This document shows, one piece after another, positions 34,640-44,040 of a stretch of DNA of 64,000 nt. Within the stretch, counting starts at the first letter, position 1, and the number at the start of each line of letters is the position of its first letter. This stretch comes from Chryseobacterium sp. S0630 (GTDB taxonomy: Bacteria; Bacteroidota; Bacteroidia; Flavobacteriales; Weeksellaceae). Position numbers and translations under genes: made by a program. The DNA is taken from the NCBI RefSeq assembly GCF_024158915.1, contig NZ_JAMZGF010000023.1:1-64000 (forward strand), read 5' to 3'. The notes under the pieces are model-generated. The model made no database searches, had not been told where the DNA came from, and worked only from the letters and a program-made list of their open reading frames with translations.

Positions 34640-36127
34640 TTATAAGAATTTATTTTCTACCAATATCCAAAGTCTCTGGGCATATTCATCCACCTTATTC
34701 CATTTTCTGTCATAATACAGATCACTAAGATATTCTTTGGCTTCTTCCAGTGTTCTGAATTGATTCAGTTGATAAACCGTATCATTCAGATCTGCCTGGC
34801 TTCCTTCAAAAAGCATCTTCGTGAAGGCAAGTCTGTCATTAAGATCAAGCCTAAATTCAGGTTTCAGCTTATCTGCTTCCATGAAATTGGTCGGAATATT
34901 GGATTTCAGAATACTTCCTGAGTCTTCTTTTACAACCGGAGAAGTTTTCTCTTCTTTGGGAAGCTCCAGGTGGTCATCATCAAAAAGTGACTGAACAGCC
35001 TTCATTCCTTTGATATTGGCTAATTTTATTTTTTTCTCCCGATGGTATTCTTCTAAATTTTCGAAGCTCTCATCAGAAGGATGTTTATCTGTTTCTTCGG
35101 GAACAGGTTTATCGATTTCAACAATTTTTCTTCGGTCATAAACTTCGGCAAGGATGCTTTCTTCTTTTGTTTCTTCTTCAGAATGGTCATTTTTAATCTC
35201 ACTCAGAATATTTTCTACATTGGAAGTTTCCGTAGCCATTTCTCCCTGCTCTATGGAAACATTTGAAGCTAGAAACTGTTCTTCGTTTTCTTCAATCAGT
35301 ATTTCATCATCCAGCGTTTCTGTATCAAAAATACTCGGAATTGTTTCCGTTACAGGAGGTTTTGCATCATTCACTACAGCAAAATCCGTTTCTTTTTCAG
35401 ATTCCGACTTAGCAATTTCTTCTTCTTCCTGCTCTTCTATTTCATTAAGCTGATTATTGAAAATAGCTTCTTCTTCTGTAACTTCATTATAAAACAGATC
35501 TTCATTAAGATCTTCATCCGAATCCGGTGTAGAATCCGCAAGAATTTTATCTTCATCCACAAAACTCAAAACAGCTCTCTGTTCTTCTGAAATTTCATTT
35601 TCATCAATTTCGTTCAGCACATTATTGAAAGCAGCTTCTTCTTCCAGAGTTTCATATTCAGGAGTCTCTTCCTGAATATTTTCCGGTAATTTTTCTTCCT
35701 TGTTTTCTTCTACAAAGCTTACGATATTTTCATGGAATTCATTTTCAACAATTTCATTTAACTGATTGTTGAAAACAGCCTCTTCTTCTTCAGGTTCGTC
35801 TGAAAAAACTTCATTTTCATCAATTTCGTTCAGTTCATTATTGAAAATAGCTTCTTCTTCCATCACTTCGTTTCCGGTATCATGATGTTCTGTTTCACCT
35901 GAAACAAAAGAGGCATACTGATGGTCCGGATTCTGTGTCGTATTGTCTGCTACGAAGTATTCAATATTTTTTTCCAGCAGTTTCAAAAAAGAAATCCTGT
36001 TAGCAAGCTCATCTACAAGATCTTGCTTGGAAAGTAATTCGTCTATATTGCTTATTTTGTCCAGATTATCAATGATATTCATGGATTCAAAAAAAATCTT
36101 TTCCTTTAAATCTTGGATATTCTGCAT
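34640..36127 (-). CDS. Acidic repeat protein, hypothetical
   Basis: This 495-residue protein has no signal peptide. Residues 1-60 are helical and about 425-495 form a conserved-looking helical domain. Between them lies a very acidic, low-complexity region with four copies of a unit of the form EEEAxFNNxLNEIxENE, spaced 20-70 residues apart. Such linear acidic repeats are likely disordered with short binding motifs. It heads a three-gene unit with rsmI and the WG-repeat gene and is divergent from tdk. No known function; a scaffold or ribosome-related role is only suggested by the context. Confidence 0.7.
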   Translation of the reverse strand: MQNIQDLKEKIFFESMNIIDNLDKISNIDELLSKQDLVDELANRISFLKLLEKNIEYFVADNTTQNPDHQYASFVSGETEHHDTGNEVMEEEAIFNNELNEIDENEVFSDEPEEEEAVFNNQLNEIVENEFHENIVSFVEENKEEKLPENIQEETPEYETLEEEAAFNNVLNEIDENEISEEQRAVLSFVDEDKILADSTPDSDEDLNEDLFYNEVTEEEAIFNNQLNEIEEQEEEEIAKSESEKETDFAVVNDAKPPVTETIPSIFDTETLDDEILIEENEEQFLASNVSIEQGEMATETSNVENILSEIKNDHSEEETKEESILAEVYDRRKIVEIDKPVPEETDKHPSDESFENLEEYHREKKIKLANIKGMKAVQSLFDDDHLELPKEEKTSPVVKEDSGSILKSNIPTNFMEADKLKPEFRLDLNDRLAFTKMLFEGSQADLNDTVYQLNQFRTLEEAKEYLSDLYYDRKWNKVDEYAQRLWILVENKFL

Positions 36128-36151
36128 AATAAGATTCTTATTAAAATTGCT

Positions 36152-36159
36152 TACTTTTG
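36152..36159 (+). promoter_or_regulatory. -10 element (TACTTTTG) of tdk
   Basis: TACTTTTG matches TAnnTTTG in the 61-bp divergent region and ends 29 nt before the tdk start. Confidence 0.5.
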
Positions 36160-36188
36160 ATGTTAAAAATATACGGCTAATTTAACAA

Positions 36189-36776
36189 ATGTTTTTAGAA
36201 AATACAATTAATCATTCCAAACAAAGTGGTTGGATGGAAGTAATTTGTGGCTCTATGTTTTCCGGTAAAACCGAGGAACTTATCCGCAGATTGCGAAGAG
36301 CGGAAATGGCAGGACAGAATGTGGAAATTTTTAAACCCAAAATGGATATACGGTATTCTGAAGAGGATGTAGTCTCTCATAATCAGAATAAAATCCGTAG
36401 TACAGCAGTAGAAAACCCTAATGAAATTCTTCTGTTGGCTTCCAATTGTGATGTAGTAGCCATTGATGAAGCTCAGTTTTTTGATGAAAGCATTGTAGAT
36501 GTTGCCAATCAGCTTGCCAATAGTGGTATCAGAGTAGTTATTGCAGGATTGGATATGGATTTTTTGGGCCGTCCGTTTGGACCAATGCCTAATTTGATGG
36601 CGACTGCCGAGTATGTTACAAAAGTGCATGCTATTTGTAAGAGAACAGGTAATCTGGCCAACTATTCCATGAGAACTTCTCAGGGAGATAATCTGGTAGA
36701 ATTAGGAGAAACAGAAAGCTATGAAGCAGTAAGCCGCCGTGTTTTTATTGACGAAGTACTTTCAAAAAGAAAATAA
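36189..36776 (+). CDS. tdk: Thymidine kinase (class II)
   Basis: The enzyme phosphorylates thymidine with ATP for salvage. The protein has 195 residues: Walker A GSMFSGKT (21-28), the catalytic Glu E94 in IDEAQFF and the lasso-like region with GNLANYSMR. Class II enzymes normally carry a zinc ribbon of four cysteines. Here AICKRTGNLA keeps only one Cys and the second pair is absent, so the ribbon is probably metal-free. It is a single gene, divergent from the acidic repeat gene. Confidence 0.93.
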   Translation: MFLENTINHSKQSGWMEVICGSMFSGKTEELIRRLRRAEMAGQNVEIFKPKMDIRYSEEDVVSHNQNKIRSTAVENPNEILLLASNCDVVAIDEAQFFDESIVDVANQLANSGIRVVIAGLDMDFLGRPFGPMPNLMATAEYVTKVHAICKRTGNLANYSMRTSQGDNLVELGETESYEAVSRRVFIDEVLSKRK

Positions 36777-36897
36777 TTAATGGATAAAGGCAAAACAGAG
36801 AAAAATGCTGTTTGCATCAAACCATACAATATATTCACTTACTATTAAAATGAAAAGCGAAAAAGCTTTATTGTAAAATATTAAAAAAGGAAAGAAG

Positions 36898-36954
36898 ATG
36901 ACAGAATGGTCTTTATTTCTTTTGCAGTTTTACCTTTTTGCAGTTTCGCTCTAA
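36898..36954 (+). other. Possible 18-codon upstream reading frame before murF-alr
   Basis: ATG at 36898 is preceded by AAAGGAAAGAAG, an unusually good Shine-Dalgarno-like stretch for this phylum. The frame encodes a short hydrophobic peptide (MTEWSLFLLQFYLFAVSL) and stops 20 bp before the murF-alr start. It could be a leader peptide or chance. Confidence 0.25.
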
Positions 36955-36974
36955 ATAAAGCAGAAAGGGTACCA

Positions 36975-39422
36975 ATGAATTATACAGTACAACACATTGC
37001 AGAGATCACCAATGCACAGATCATTGGAGACGGAAATCTATTGATCAAAAATATAGCTTACGACAGCAGAATTATTTATTCTACCAAAAATACAGCCTTT
37101 ATTGCGATCAATACTCAGAAAAATTCCGGAGAAAAATTTATTGAATCTGCAATGGACAGAGGTATCAATGTCATTATTTCTGAACATCACTATCCGGAGT
37201 TTGAAAATATTACCTGGATTATTGTTGAAAATTCCGTAGAGTTTCTTCAAAAATTAGCAAAGTATCATTTCGAAAATTCTCATTTACAATCAATCGGAAT
37301 TACAGGAAGTAATGGTAAGACTATTTTAAAAGAATGGTTGTATCAATGTTTATGGAACGAATTTCCTACTGTAAAAAGCCCTAAAAGTTTTAATTCTCAG
37401 ATCGGTCTTCCATTGTCTCTTCTTCAGATCAACAGCTCACATCAACTGGGAATTTTTGAGGTAGGGATTTCAAAACCGCATGAAATGGAAAAACTTGAAA
37501 ATATTTTCCATCCTCAGATCGGGCTGCTTACCCACATCGGAACTGCCCATGCTGCCAACTTTTCTTCCGATGAAGAATTGATTGACGAAAAAATCAGTCT
37601 TTTCAAAAATTCTGAAGTGATCATTTATAATGGAGATAATTCTTTGGTGGATCAAAAAATTAAAAATTCCTATTCCGATAAAAAATTAATTTCTTACGGT
37701 TTTAAAAAAGAGAATCAGGTTTTCATCAAAAACAATATTTCTAAAGATGAAAACATCATTGTGGAATATTTGGGTGAAGAAATCAGTTTTCCGGTTCATC
37801 AGAGAGACGAAGCGACATTAACCAATGCTATGGCGCTTATCTCTGTGCTTAAGGAACTGAATATCGAAAATAAAAAGATCGTTGAAAAAATCAACCTTTT
37901 AAAAGCCGTTGAAATGAGGCTTGAAGCGATTGAAGGAATTAAGGGCAATATTGTCATCAACGATTCTTTTAATCTTGACCTTGACTCTTTGAAGACTGCC
38001 CTGCAGTTTTTGAATGAATACAACAAATCTAAAAAATCTTTGGTCTTAACAGATATTGTAGGAGTGAATTCCAACGCCAAAGAATTGTACGAAGAAGTTT
38101 CTGAACTGGTGAATGAGCAGCATTTTGATTCTGTATTCTTAATTGGCGATGAAATATCAAACTTCAGTGAATTATTTAAAGCTAAAACATATACTTTTAT
38201 TGACACCAAAGAGCTCATTGAAAGTAAACATCTTACTGAAATAGAAAATCAGATTATTCTACTGAAAGGAGCCAGAAAATTTGAGATCGAAAAACTGAAA
38301 GATATTCTTGAACTCAGAAAACATGATACGGTATTAGAAGTAAATCTCAATGCCATCCTTCACAATATCAACTATCATAAATCTCTTCTGAAGCCTGGAA
38401 CTAAAATGATGGCTATGGTAAAAGCCAATGCTTACGGACTGGGAAGTTTTGAAGTGTCAGAATTTCTTCAGCATCATCATATAGATTATCTTGGGGTAGC
38501 TTATGCAGATGAAGGAGTAGAACTTCGTAAGAAAGGGATCACTACTCCTATTATTGTTATGAATCCTGAACAGCACAGCTATCAGACTATTATAGAATAC
38601 AACCTGGAACCTGAAATTTACAGTTTCAGAGTATTGGAACTATTTTATGAAGCCGTTCAGAAATCCGGATATGATAAGAAATATCCAATCCATATTAAGC
38701 TGGAGACAGGAATGCACCGTCTTGGTTTCAAAGATTTTGAGTTGGATCAGTTAAGCGAAACTTTAAGTCAGAAAAATGTAAAGGTTCAAAGTATGTTCAG
38801 TCATTTATCTTCTTCTGATATGCCTGAAGAAAAAGAATTCACTTTGAAACAACTTGATGTTTTCGAAAAAAATTCCAGCTACCTTATTGAAAAACTAGGC
38901 TACACTCCTATCCGTCATATTCTGAATTCTGCAGGAATTACGAGCTATAAAGATCATCAGCATGACATGGTGAGAATCGGTATTGGTATGCTGGGAGAAT
39001 CAGCAGATCCTGAAATACAGAAACAATTACGATCTGTGGTAAGCTTTAAAACCGTAATTTCACAGATATCAACCGTTGAAAATGGTGAATCAGTAGGCTA
39101 CAGCAGAAGATATAAAGCGGATCATTCTACGAGAATTGCAACGATTCCTGTAGGATATGCAGACGGAATTCCGAGACTCATCGGAAATCAGGTAGGAAAT
39201 GTAGGGGTAAATAAGACTCTTGCACCTATTGTCGGAAATATCTGCATGGATATGATGATGATTAATGTAGACCATATTCCCCACGTAAAAGAAGGTGATA
39301 CGGTAACTGTTTTCAACGCCAAACCAAGCTTAAAAGAATTCGCAGGATACTGCAAAACGATAACCTATGAAGTATTAACCTCCGTTTCACCCCGGGTGAA
39401 ACGGATTTATATAAAAGATTAA
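36975..39422 (+). CDS. Bifunctional UDP-MurNAc-tripeptide D-alanyl-D-alanine ligase/alanine racemase (MurF-Alr)
   Basis: From MNYTVQHIAE the protein has 815 residues and joins two steps of peptidoglycan precursor synthesis. The MurF half (1-450) has P-loop GITGSNGKT (108-116). The alanine racemase half (about 453-815) has the PLP lysine K483 in MVKANAYG and the catalytic Y709 in SVGYSRRY. The fusion couples D-Ala supply to its use. The frame extends 23 codons upstream, but that stretch is a poor N-terminus. The patatin gene follows 2 bp after the stop, so the three downstream genes may share its transcript. Confidence 0.94.
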   Translation: MNYTVQHIAEITNAQIIGDGNLLIKNIAYDSRIIYSTKNTAFIAINTQKNSGEKFIESAMDRGINVIISEHHYPEFENITWIIVENSVEFLQKLAKYHFENSHLQSIGITGSNGKTILKEWLYQCLWNEFPTVKSPKSFNSQIGLPLSLLQINSSHQLGIFEVGISKPHEMEKLENIFHPQIGLLTHIGTAHAANFSSDEELIDEKISLFKNSEVIIYNGDNSLVDQKIKNSYSDKKLISYGFKKENQVFIKNNISKDENIIVEYLGEEISFPVHQRDEATLTNAMALISVLKELNIENKKIVEKINLLKAVEMRLEAIEGIKGNIVINDSFNLDLDSLKTALQFLNEYNKSKKSLVLTDIVGVNSNAKELYEEVSELVNEQHFDSVFLIGDEISNFSELFKAKTYTFIDTKELIESKHLTEIENQIILLKGARKFEIEKLKDILELRKHDTVLEVNLNAILHNINYHKSLLKPGTKMMAMVKANAYGLGSFEVSEFLQHHHIDYLGVAYADEGVELRKKGITTPIIVMNPEQHSYQTIIEYNLEPEIYSFRVLELFYEAVQKSGYDKKYPIHIKLETGMHRLGFKDFELDQLSETLSQKNVKVQSMFSHLSSSDMPEEKEFTLKQLDVFEKNSSYLIEKLGYTPIRHILNSAGITSYKDHQHDMVRIGIGMLGESADPEIQKQLRSVVSFKTVISQISTVENGESVGYSRRYKADHSTRIATIPVGYADGIPRLIGNQVGNVGVNKTLAPIVGNICMDMMMINVDHIPHVKEGDTVTVFNAKPSLKEFAGYCKTITYEVLTSVSPRVKRIYIKD

Positions 39423-39424
39423 CT

Positions 39425-41584
39425 ATGAGAAAACTCCTGATTCTGCTTTCCATATTCCAATTATTATTGATCCATTCTCAGGTAAAAAAAGATTTGGTAA
39501 TTCCGAAAAATCCAAAAATAGGGTTATCACTTGCCGGTGGTGGTGCCAAGGGTTTTTCACATGTCGGAGTTCTTAAAGTACTGGATTCTTTGGGAGTGAA
39601 AGTAGACTATATTTCCGGCACCAGCATGGGAGCCATCGTAGGTGGATTGTATGCCGCCGGGTATTCCGGGAAAGAAATAGAAAAAATAGTCATGGATACG
39701 GATTTCTATTCTCTGATTATGGATCCAAAGTCCCGGCAGGAAGCCAGCTTTTTTAATAAATCTGTAGACAAATATCTTTTATCCATTCCGCTTAAAAACG
39801 GAAAAATCACACTTCCCTCCTCAATCAGTACCGGACAGAGAAACGTTTATCTTCTGAAAGAACTTTTTAAAAACGTTTCCAATATTGAGGACTTTTCCAA
39901 AATGCCTATTCCATTCCTTTGCGTCGCTACCAATCTTGAAAGCGGTAATATGCAGATCTTTGAAAAGGGAGATCTGGTACAGTCTATTATGGCGAGTTCT
40001 GCATTCCCATCTTTAATGGATCCTGTAAAAATTGGCGACAGCATTTATATTGACGGAGCTATGACGGTAAACTATCCTTCAAAGCCTTTAAAGGACAAAG
40101 GAATTGATATCGTCATCGGTGTGGACCTTAATCAGGATCTTTCCAAAAGAGAGGATTTAAACAATATTATAGCTATTCTGAACCAGGTTATTGATTTCGG
40201 AATCAAAAAAGATACCCGAAAACAATATAAATATACAGACATCAATATCAAACCCAACCTGAAAGGAATGTCTGCAACAAGCTACGATGATAAAAAGAAA
40301 ATTCTGGATAGCGGATATGTGGAAGGATTAAAATATTCCCAGATCCTGGACCAGCTTCCAAAGAAACCATTTGATCGCCTTAGACAGCGCGTAAATCCAA
40401 TCTATTCCAACGTTTATAAGATCGATAGCATTTCTATTGAAGGAAGTAAAATTTACGGTAAAAACTACACGCTGGGTAAAATGGGATTACGCCTCCCCTC
40501 TTTGCAGACCTATGGAAGTATTAATAAAATGATTGATAAACTGGTTGCCACCAACAACTACAAATTTATCAATTATGATATCGTTCAGGAGAATGACGCC
40601 AACTACCTGAAGCTTTACGTCACTGAAGATGATGCCCGCCATTTTTTAAAATTCGGACTCCATTATGACGAAGTTTTTAAAACAGGATTACTTTTAAATT
40701 ATTCTGCAAAAAGACTTTTATTCAAAAATTCTAACCTTTCCCTGGATGTCGTTGTGGGTGATCGCATGAGATATTACCTGAATTATTTTATAGATAACGG
40801 ATACATTCCGGGAGTTGGTCTTTATTCATCCGGGATGAGTTTTGATATAAAGAATGTAGACAATTACGTAGTAGACCGTTGGGAATGGATAAGAAATGAA
40901 GCCTATATACAGTCTATATGGAAGGACAAATTTGCCATTGGTGGTGGTATAAGCCATGACTATTTTAAAGCGGAAAACAGCAATGGAGACAACAGACGTT
41001 ACAGCCGTTTTTTAAACCCTTATGTCTTTATCAAAACCGATACTCAGGATGATAAGGAATTCCCTACCAAAGGGGTTTATTTTGCTGCAGAAGGAAAGGT
41101 TGTAGATCTATTAAAGTCTGAAGTTGATAAAAGAATCATTCAGATTAAAGCAGACCTAAGGCTTAACATTCCACTTGGGAAACAATTCAGTTATCGTCTG
41201 AATCTATTTGGAGGGGTTACTCTCGGCGAGAACCTTCCTGCTTATTACCAATATAGATTAGGAGGAATTTTTGAGCAGAATCTTATGAATTTTAAAAGTT
41301 TTGGAGGATTCTATTTCGCTCAGCTTTATACAAACAATGTAATACTGGCTTCTAATGATGTCCAGTTTAAGTTTAATAAAAACTATTTTATCAGCGGAAA
41401 CTTTACCTTTGCCAACTTATCAAACGATATCAAGTTTGAGGATGCAGTTAAAGTAAATTATAGTTCACTGGGAATTACGGCAGGTTACAAATCTCCTTTC
41501 GGGCAGATAAAAGTAAACTTTAGCCACTCCCTAAAAAATAACCAAAAAGGTATATTCAGTGTTATATTAGGACACTGGTTTTAA
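39425..41584 (+). CDS. Patatin-like phospholipase with C-terminal outer-membrane barrel
   Basis: The protein has 719 residues: signal peptide (1-19, ending HSQ), patatin domain (about 32-220) with the oxyanion loop GGGAKG (38-43), nucleophile S67 in GTSMG and the Asp in YIDGAM, then a POTRA-like segment and a beta-barrel of the BamA/surface-antigen type (about 400-719). This is the type V-like two-domain layout of Pseudomonas PlpD and Bacteroidota relatives, a surface or periplasmic lipase tethered by its own barrel. The start is 2 bp after murF-alr. Confidence 0.92.
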   Translation: MRKLLILLSIFQLLLIHSQVKKDLVIPKNPKIGLSLAGGGAKGFSHVGVLKVLDSLGVKVDYISGTSMGAIVGGLYAAGYSGKEIEKIVMDTDFYSLIMDPKSRQEASFFNKSVDKYLLSIPLKNGKITLPSSISTGQRNVYLLKELFKNVSNIEDFSKMPIPFLCVATNLESGNMQIFEKGDLVQSIMASSAFPSLMDPVKIGDSIYIDGAMTVNYPSKPLKDKGIDIVIGVDLNQDLSKREDLNNIIAILNQVIDFGIKKDTRKQYKYTDINIKPNLKGMSATSYDDKKKILDSGYVEGLKYSQILDQLPKKPFDRLRQRVNPIYSNVYKIDSISIEGSKIYGKNYTLGKMGLRLPSLQTYGSINKMIDKLVATNNYKFINYDIVQENDANYLKLYVTEDDARHFLKFGLHYDEVFKTGLLLNYSAKRLLFKNSNLSLDVVVGDRMRYYLNYFIDNGYIPGVGLYSSGMSFDIKNVDNYVVDRWEWIRNEAYIQSIWKDKFAIGGGISHDYFKAENSNGDNRRYSRFLNPYVFIKTDTQDDKEFPTKGVYFAAEGKVVDLLKSEVDKRIIQIKADLRLNIPLGKQFSYRLNLFGGVTLGENLPAYYQYRLGGIFEQNLMNFKSFGGFYFAQLYTNNVILASNDVQFKFNKNYFISGNFTFANLSNDIKFEDAVKVNYSSLGITAGYKSPFGQIKVNFSHSLKNNQKGIFSVILGHWF

Positions 41585-41588
41585 AAAA

Positions 41589-42008
41589 ATGATACAGTTC
41601 TTTTATGAAAACTTACCAGAGTCGGTAAGTACAGATTACAAAAAATGGCTGGAAGATCTTATTCTTTCAGAAGGAAAAAAACTAGGAGAAATCAATTACA
41701 TTTTCTGTGATGATGAATATCTTCTTAAGATCAATCAGGATTATTTGCAGCATGATTATTATACAGATATTATCACTTTTGATTATGTAAAAGGCAAGAC
41801 AATAAGCGCTGAGATTTTCGTATCTTTGCAGCGCATTTCTGATAACGCCTCTACCCTTTCCCGAGATTATGAAGAAGAATTAAGAAGGGTTTTAGCCCAC
41901 GGTATTTTACACCTTGCAGGCTATAAAGACAAGACGGAAGAGGAAGAAAAAGAGATGCGGAGAATGGAAGATCTGTACCTGGATAAATACAGGGATTTAA
42001 AGTTTTAG
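41589..42008 (+). CDS. ybeY: Endoribonuclease YbeY
   Basis: YbeY takes part in 16S rRNA 3'-end maturation and ribosome quality control. The 139-residue protein has HGILHLAGYKD (104-114). H104 and H108 are zinc ligands, while the third position, usually His, is Asp (D114), a substitution I believe is common in Bacteroidota. RRVLAHG and the acidic tail fit the family. It follows the patatin gene by 4 bp. Confidence 0.92.
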   Translation: MIQFFYENLPESVSTDYKKWLEDLILSEGKKLGEINYIFCDDEYLLKINQDYLQHDYYTDIITFDYVKGKTISAEIFVSLQRISDNASTLSRDYEEELRRVLAHGILHLAGYKDKTEEEEKEMRRMEDLYLDKYRDLKF

Positions 42009-42093
42009 AATTGAACAATCACTTAAAGTCCCATATCTAAAGTACTCTATTCTAGTAACAATATAAGTTTACCTAGAGTGCATTCTCCAAAAA

Positions 42094-42109
42094 TGTTTCA
42101 CGTGAAACA
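42094..42109. promoter_or_regulatory. parS site (ParB binding site) upstream of mnmG
   Basis: TGTTTCACGTGAAACA is a perfect 16-bp palindrome and an exact match to the bacterial parS consensus. The palindrome extends to 20 bp (42092-42111). It lies 47 bp upstream of mnmG in noncoding DNA. ParB loads here and spreads, and the segrosome normally lies near the chromosomal origin. Confidence 0.9.
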
Positions 42110-42155
42110 TTGGTTATAAAGATAAGGTTTAAAGCTTAAAACAAGCGAGATAAAA

Positions 42156-44018
42156 ATGATTTCAGAAATATATGATGTGTTAGTAGTAGGTGCCGGACAC
42201 GCAGGTTGTGAAGCCGCAGCCGCAGCAGCTAACCTCGGTTCAAAAACCCTACTTATTACAATGAATATGCAGACCATCGGACAGATGAGTTGCAACCCGG
42301 CAATGGGCGGAATCGCAAAAGGACAGATCGTAAGAGAGATTGATGCAATGGGAGGATATTCCGGAATTGTGGCAGACAAATCTGCGATCCAATTCAAAAT
42401 GCTGAATCTTTCAAAAGGTCCTGCGATGTGGTCTCCGAGAACCCAAAATGATAGAATGCTTTTTGCTGAAGAATGGCGCTTAGCATTAGAGAATACTCCC
42501 AATCTTGATTTCTTTCAGGATATGGTAAAACAACTGATTGTTGAAAATAATAAAGTAGCAGGAGTTGTTACTTCTTTAGGAATTGAGATCAGAGCAAAAT
42601 CTGTAGTTCTTACTAACGGAACTTTTCTTAACGGATTAATCCACGTTGGAGATAAACAATTAGGCGGAGGAAGAATGGGTGAACCAAGAGCTTTTGGAAT
42701 TACAGAACAATTGGTCACTTTAGGATTCGAAGCAGGAAGAATGAAAACCGGAACTCCACCAAGAGTAGACGGAAGAAGTTTGGATTATTCAAAAATGGAA
42801 GAACAGAAAGGAGATGAAAATCCTCAAAAGTTCAGCTATCTTGATACTCCGAAACTGACAAAACAATTAAGCTGTCATATCGTATATACTAATGAAACAG
42901 TACACGATATTTTAAGAGAAGGTTTTGACCGAAGCCCAATGTTCAATGGAACCATTCAAAGTTTAGGTCCAAGATACTGTCCAAGTATTGAAGACAAAAT
43001 TAATCGTTTTGCAGAAAGAAACAGACATCAGCTTTTCGTAGAACCGGAAGGATGGAAAACAGTAGAAATCTATGTAAACGGATTCAGTTCTTCTCTTCCT
43101 GAAGATGTACAGATCAAAGCAATGAAACATATTCCAGGATTTGAAAATGTAAAAGTTTTCCGTCCGGGTTATGCTATTGAATACGACTACTTCCCTCCTA
43201 CCCAATTAAAACATACACTCGAAACTAAATTAATTGACAATTTATATTTTGCAGGGCAGATTAACGGAACTACCGGATATGAAGAAGCAGCAGGACAAGG
43301 ATTAATTGCCGGAATCAATGCACACAATAAAGTACACGAAAAAGGAGATTTTATCCTAAACAGAGATGAAGCTTATATTGGAGTATTGATTGATGACTTA
43401 ATCACAAAAGGAACGGAAGAACCTTACAGAATGTTTACTTCACGTGCAGAATACAGACTTCTTTTAAGACAGGATAATGCCGATATCAGATTAACAGAGA
43501 AAGCATACCAGTTAGGATTAGCAAAAGAAGACAGATTAAGACGAGTTGAAACTAAAATATCTGAAAGTCAGTCACTTGAAGAGTTTCTCCGTGAAACTTC
43601 TTTAAAACCAGGTATTATCAATCCGGTTCTGGAATCAATTGAAAGCAGTCCTGTAGATCAGGCTTACAGAGCAGCTCAAATCCTTACCAGACCCAATATG
43701 ACATTAGAAAAACTGGATGAAATTGATTTTATTAAAGAAGTTTCTACTCAATATAATGATGAAGTAAGAGAACAGGCAGAGATCAATATTAAGTATAAAG
43801 GATATATTGAGAAAGAAAAAGAAAACGTTGCTAAATTAAATCGTCTGGAAAACATTAAAATTCCTGAAGATTTTGATTATACGAAGCTTTCAAGCCTTTC
43901 TGCAGAAGCAAAACAGAAGATGTCTAACGTTCGTCCGAAGACTATTGCACAGGCAGGAAGAATTAGCGGGGTTTCCCCAGCTGATATTAATGTTTTATTA
44001 GTTTATCTAGGGCGTTAA
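42156..44018 (+). CDS. mnmG: tRNA uridine-5-carboxymethylaminomethyl(34) synthesis enzyme MnmG
   Basis: MnmG (GidA), with MnmE, puts the carboxymethylaminomethyl group on wobble U34, using FAD, NADH and methylene-tetrahydrofolate. The 620-residue protein has the FAD motif VVGAGHAGCEAA (10-21), MSCNPAMGGIAKG (45-57), TNGTFLNGLIHVG (about 152-164) and GQINGTTGYEEAAGQG (about 367-382). Length is usual. A parS site lies on each side of the gene. The gidA-parAB association near the origin is classical, though no parA or parB is in this window. Confidence 0.96.
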   Translation: MISEIYDVLVVGAGHAGCEAAAAAANLGSKTLLITMNMQTIGQMSCNPAMGGIAKGQIVREIDAMGGYSGIVADKSAIQFKMLNLSKGPAMWSPRTQNDRMLFAEEWRLALENTPNLDFFQDMVKQLIVENNKVAGVVTSLGIEIRAKSVVLTNGTFLNGLIHVGDKQLGGGRMGEPRAFGITEQLVTLGFEAGRMKTGTPPRVDGRSLDYSKMEEQKGDENPQKFSYLDTPKLTKQLSCHIVYTNETVHDILREGFDRSPMFNGTIQSLGPRYCPSIEDKINRFAERNRHQLFVEPEGWKTVEIYVNGFSSSLPEDVQIKAMKHIPGFENVKVFRPGYAIEYDYFPPTQLKHTLETKLIDNLYFAGQINGTTGYEEAAGQGLIAGINAHNKVHEKGDFILNRDEAYIGVLIDDLITKGTEEPYRMFTSRAEYRLLLRQDNADIRLTEKAYQLGLAKEDRLRRVETKISESQSLEEFLRETSLKPGIINPVLESIESSPVDQAYRAAQILTRPNMTLEKLDEIDFIKEVSTQYNDEVREQAEINIKYKGYIEKEKENVAKLNRLENIKIPEDFDYTKLSSLSAEAKQKMSNVRPKTIAQAGRISGVSPADINVLLVYLGR

Positions 44019-44024
44019 AAAAAA

Positions 44025-44040
44025 TGTTTCACGTGAAACA
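44025..44040. promoter_or_regulatory. parS site downstream of mnmG
   Basis: A second exact TGTTTCACGTGAAACA, within a 20-bp palindrome (44023-44042), begins 7 bp after the mnmG stop. Spacing between the two parS centres is 1,931 bp. Confidence 0.9.

Noticed and set aside
36906..36974. 23-codon N-terminal extension of MurF-Alr
   Set aside because: The extension has no homology to MurF, and the ATG at 36975 gives the usual MurF N-terminus.
43439..43446. TTCACGTG inside mnmG, resembling half of a parS site
   Set aside because: Only the centre fits; the outer bases do not, and it lies in conserved codons. Chance likely.
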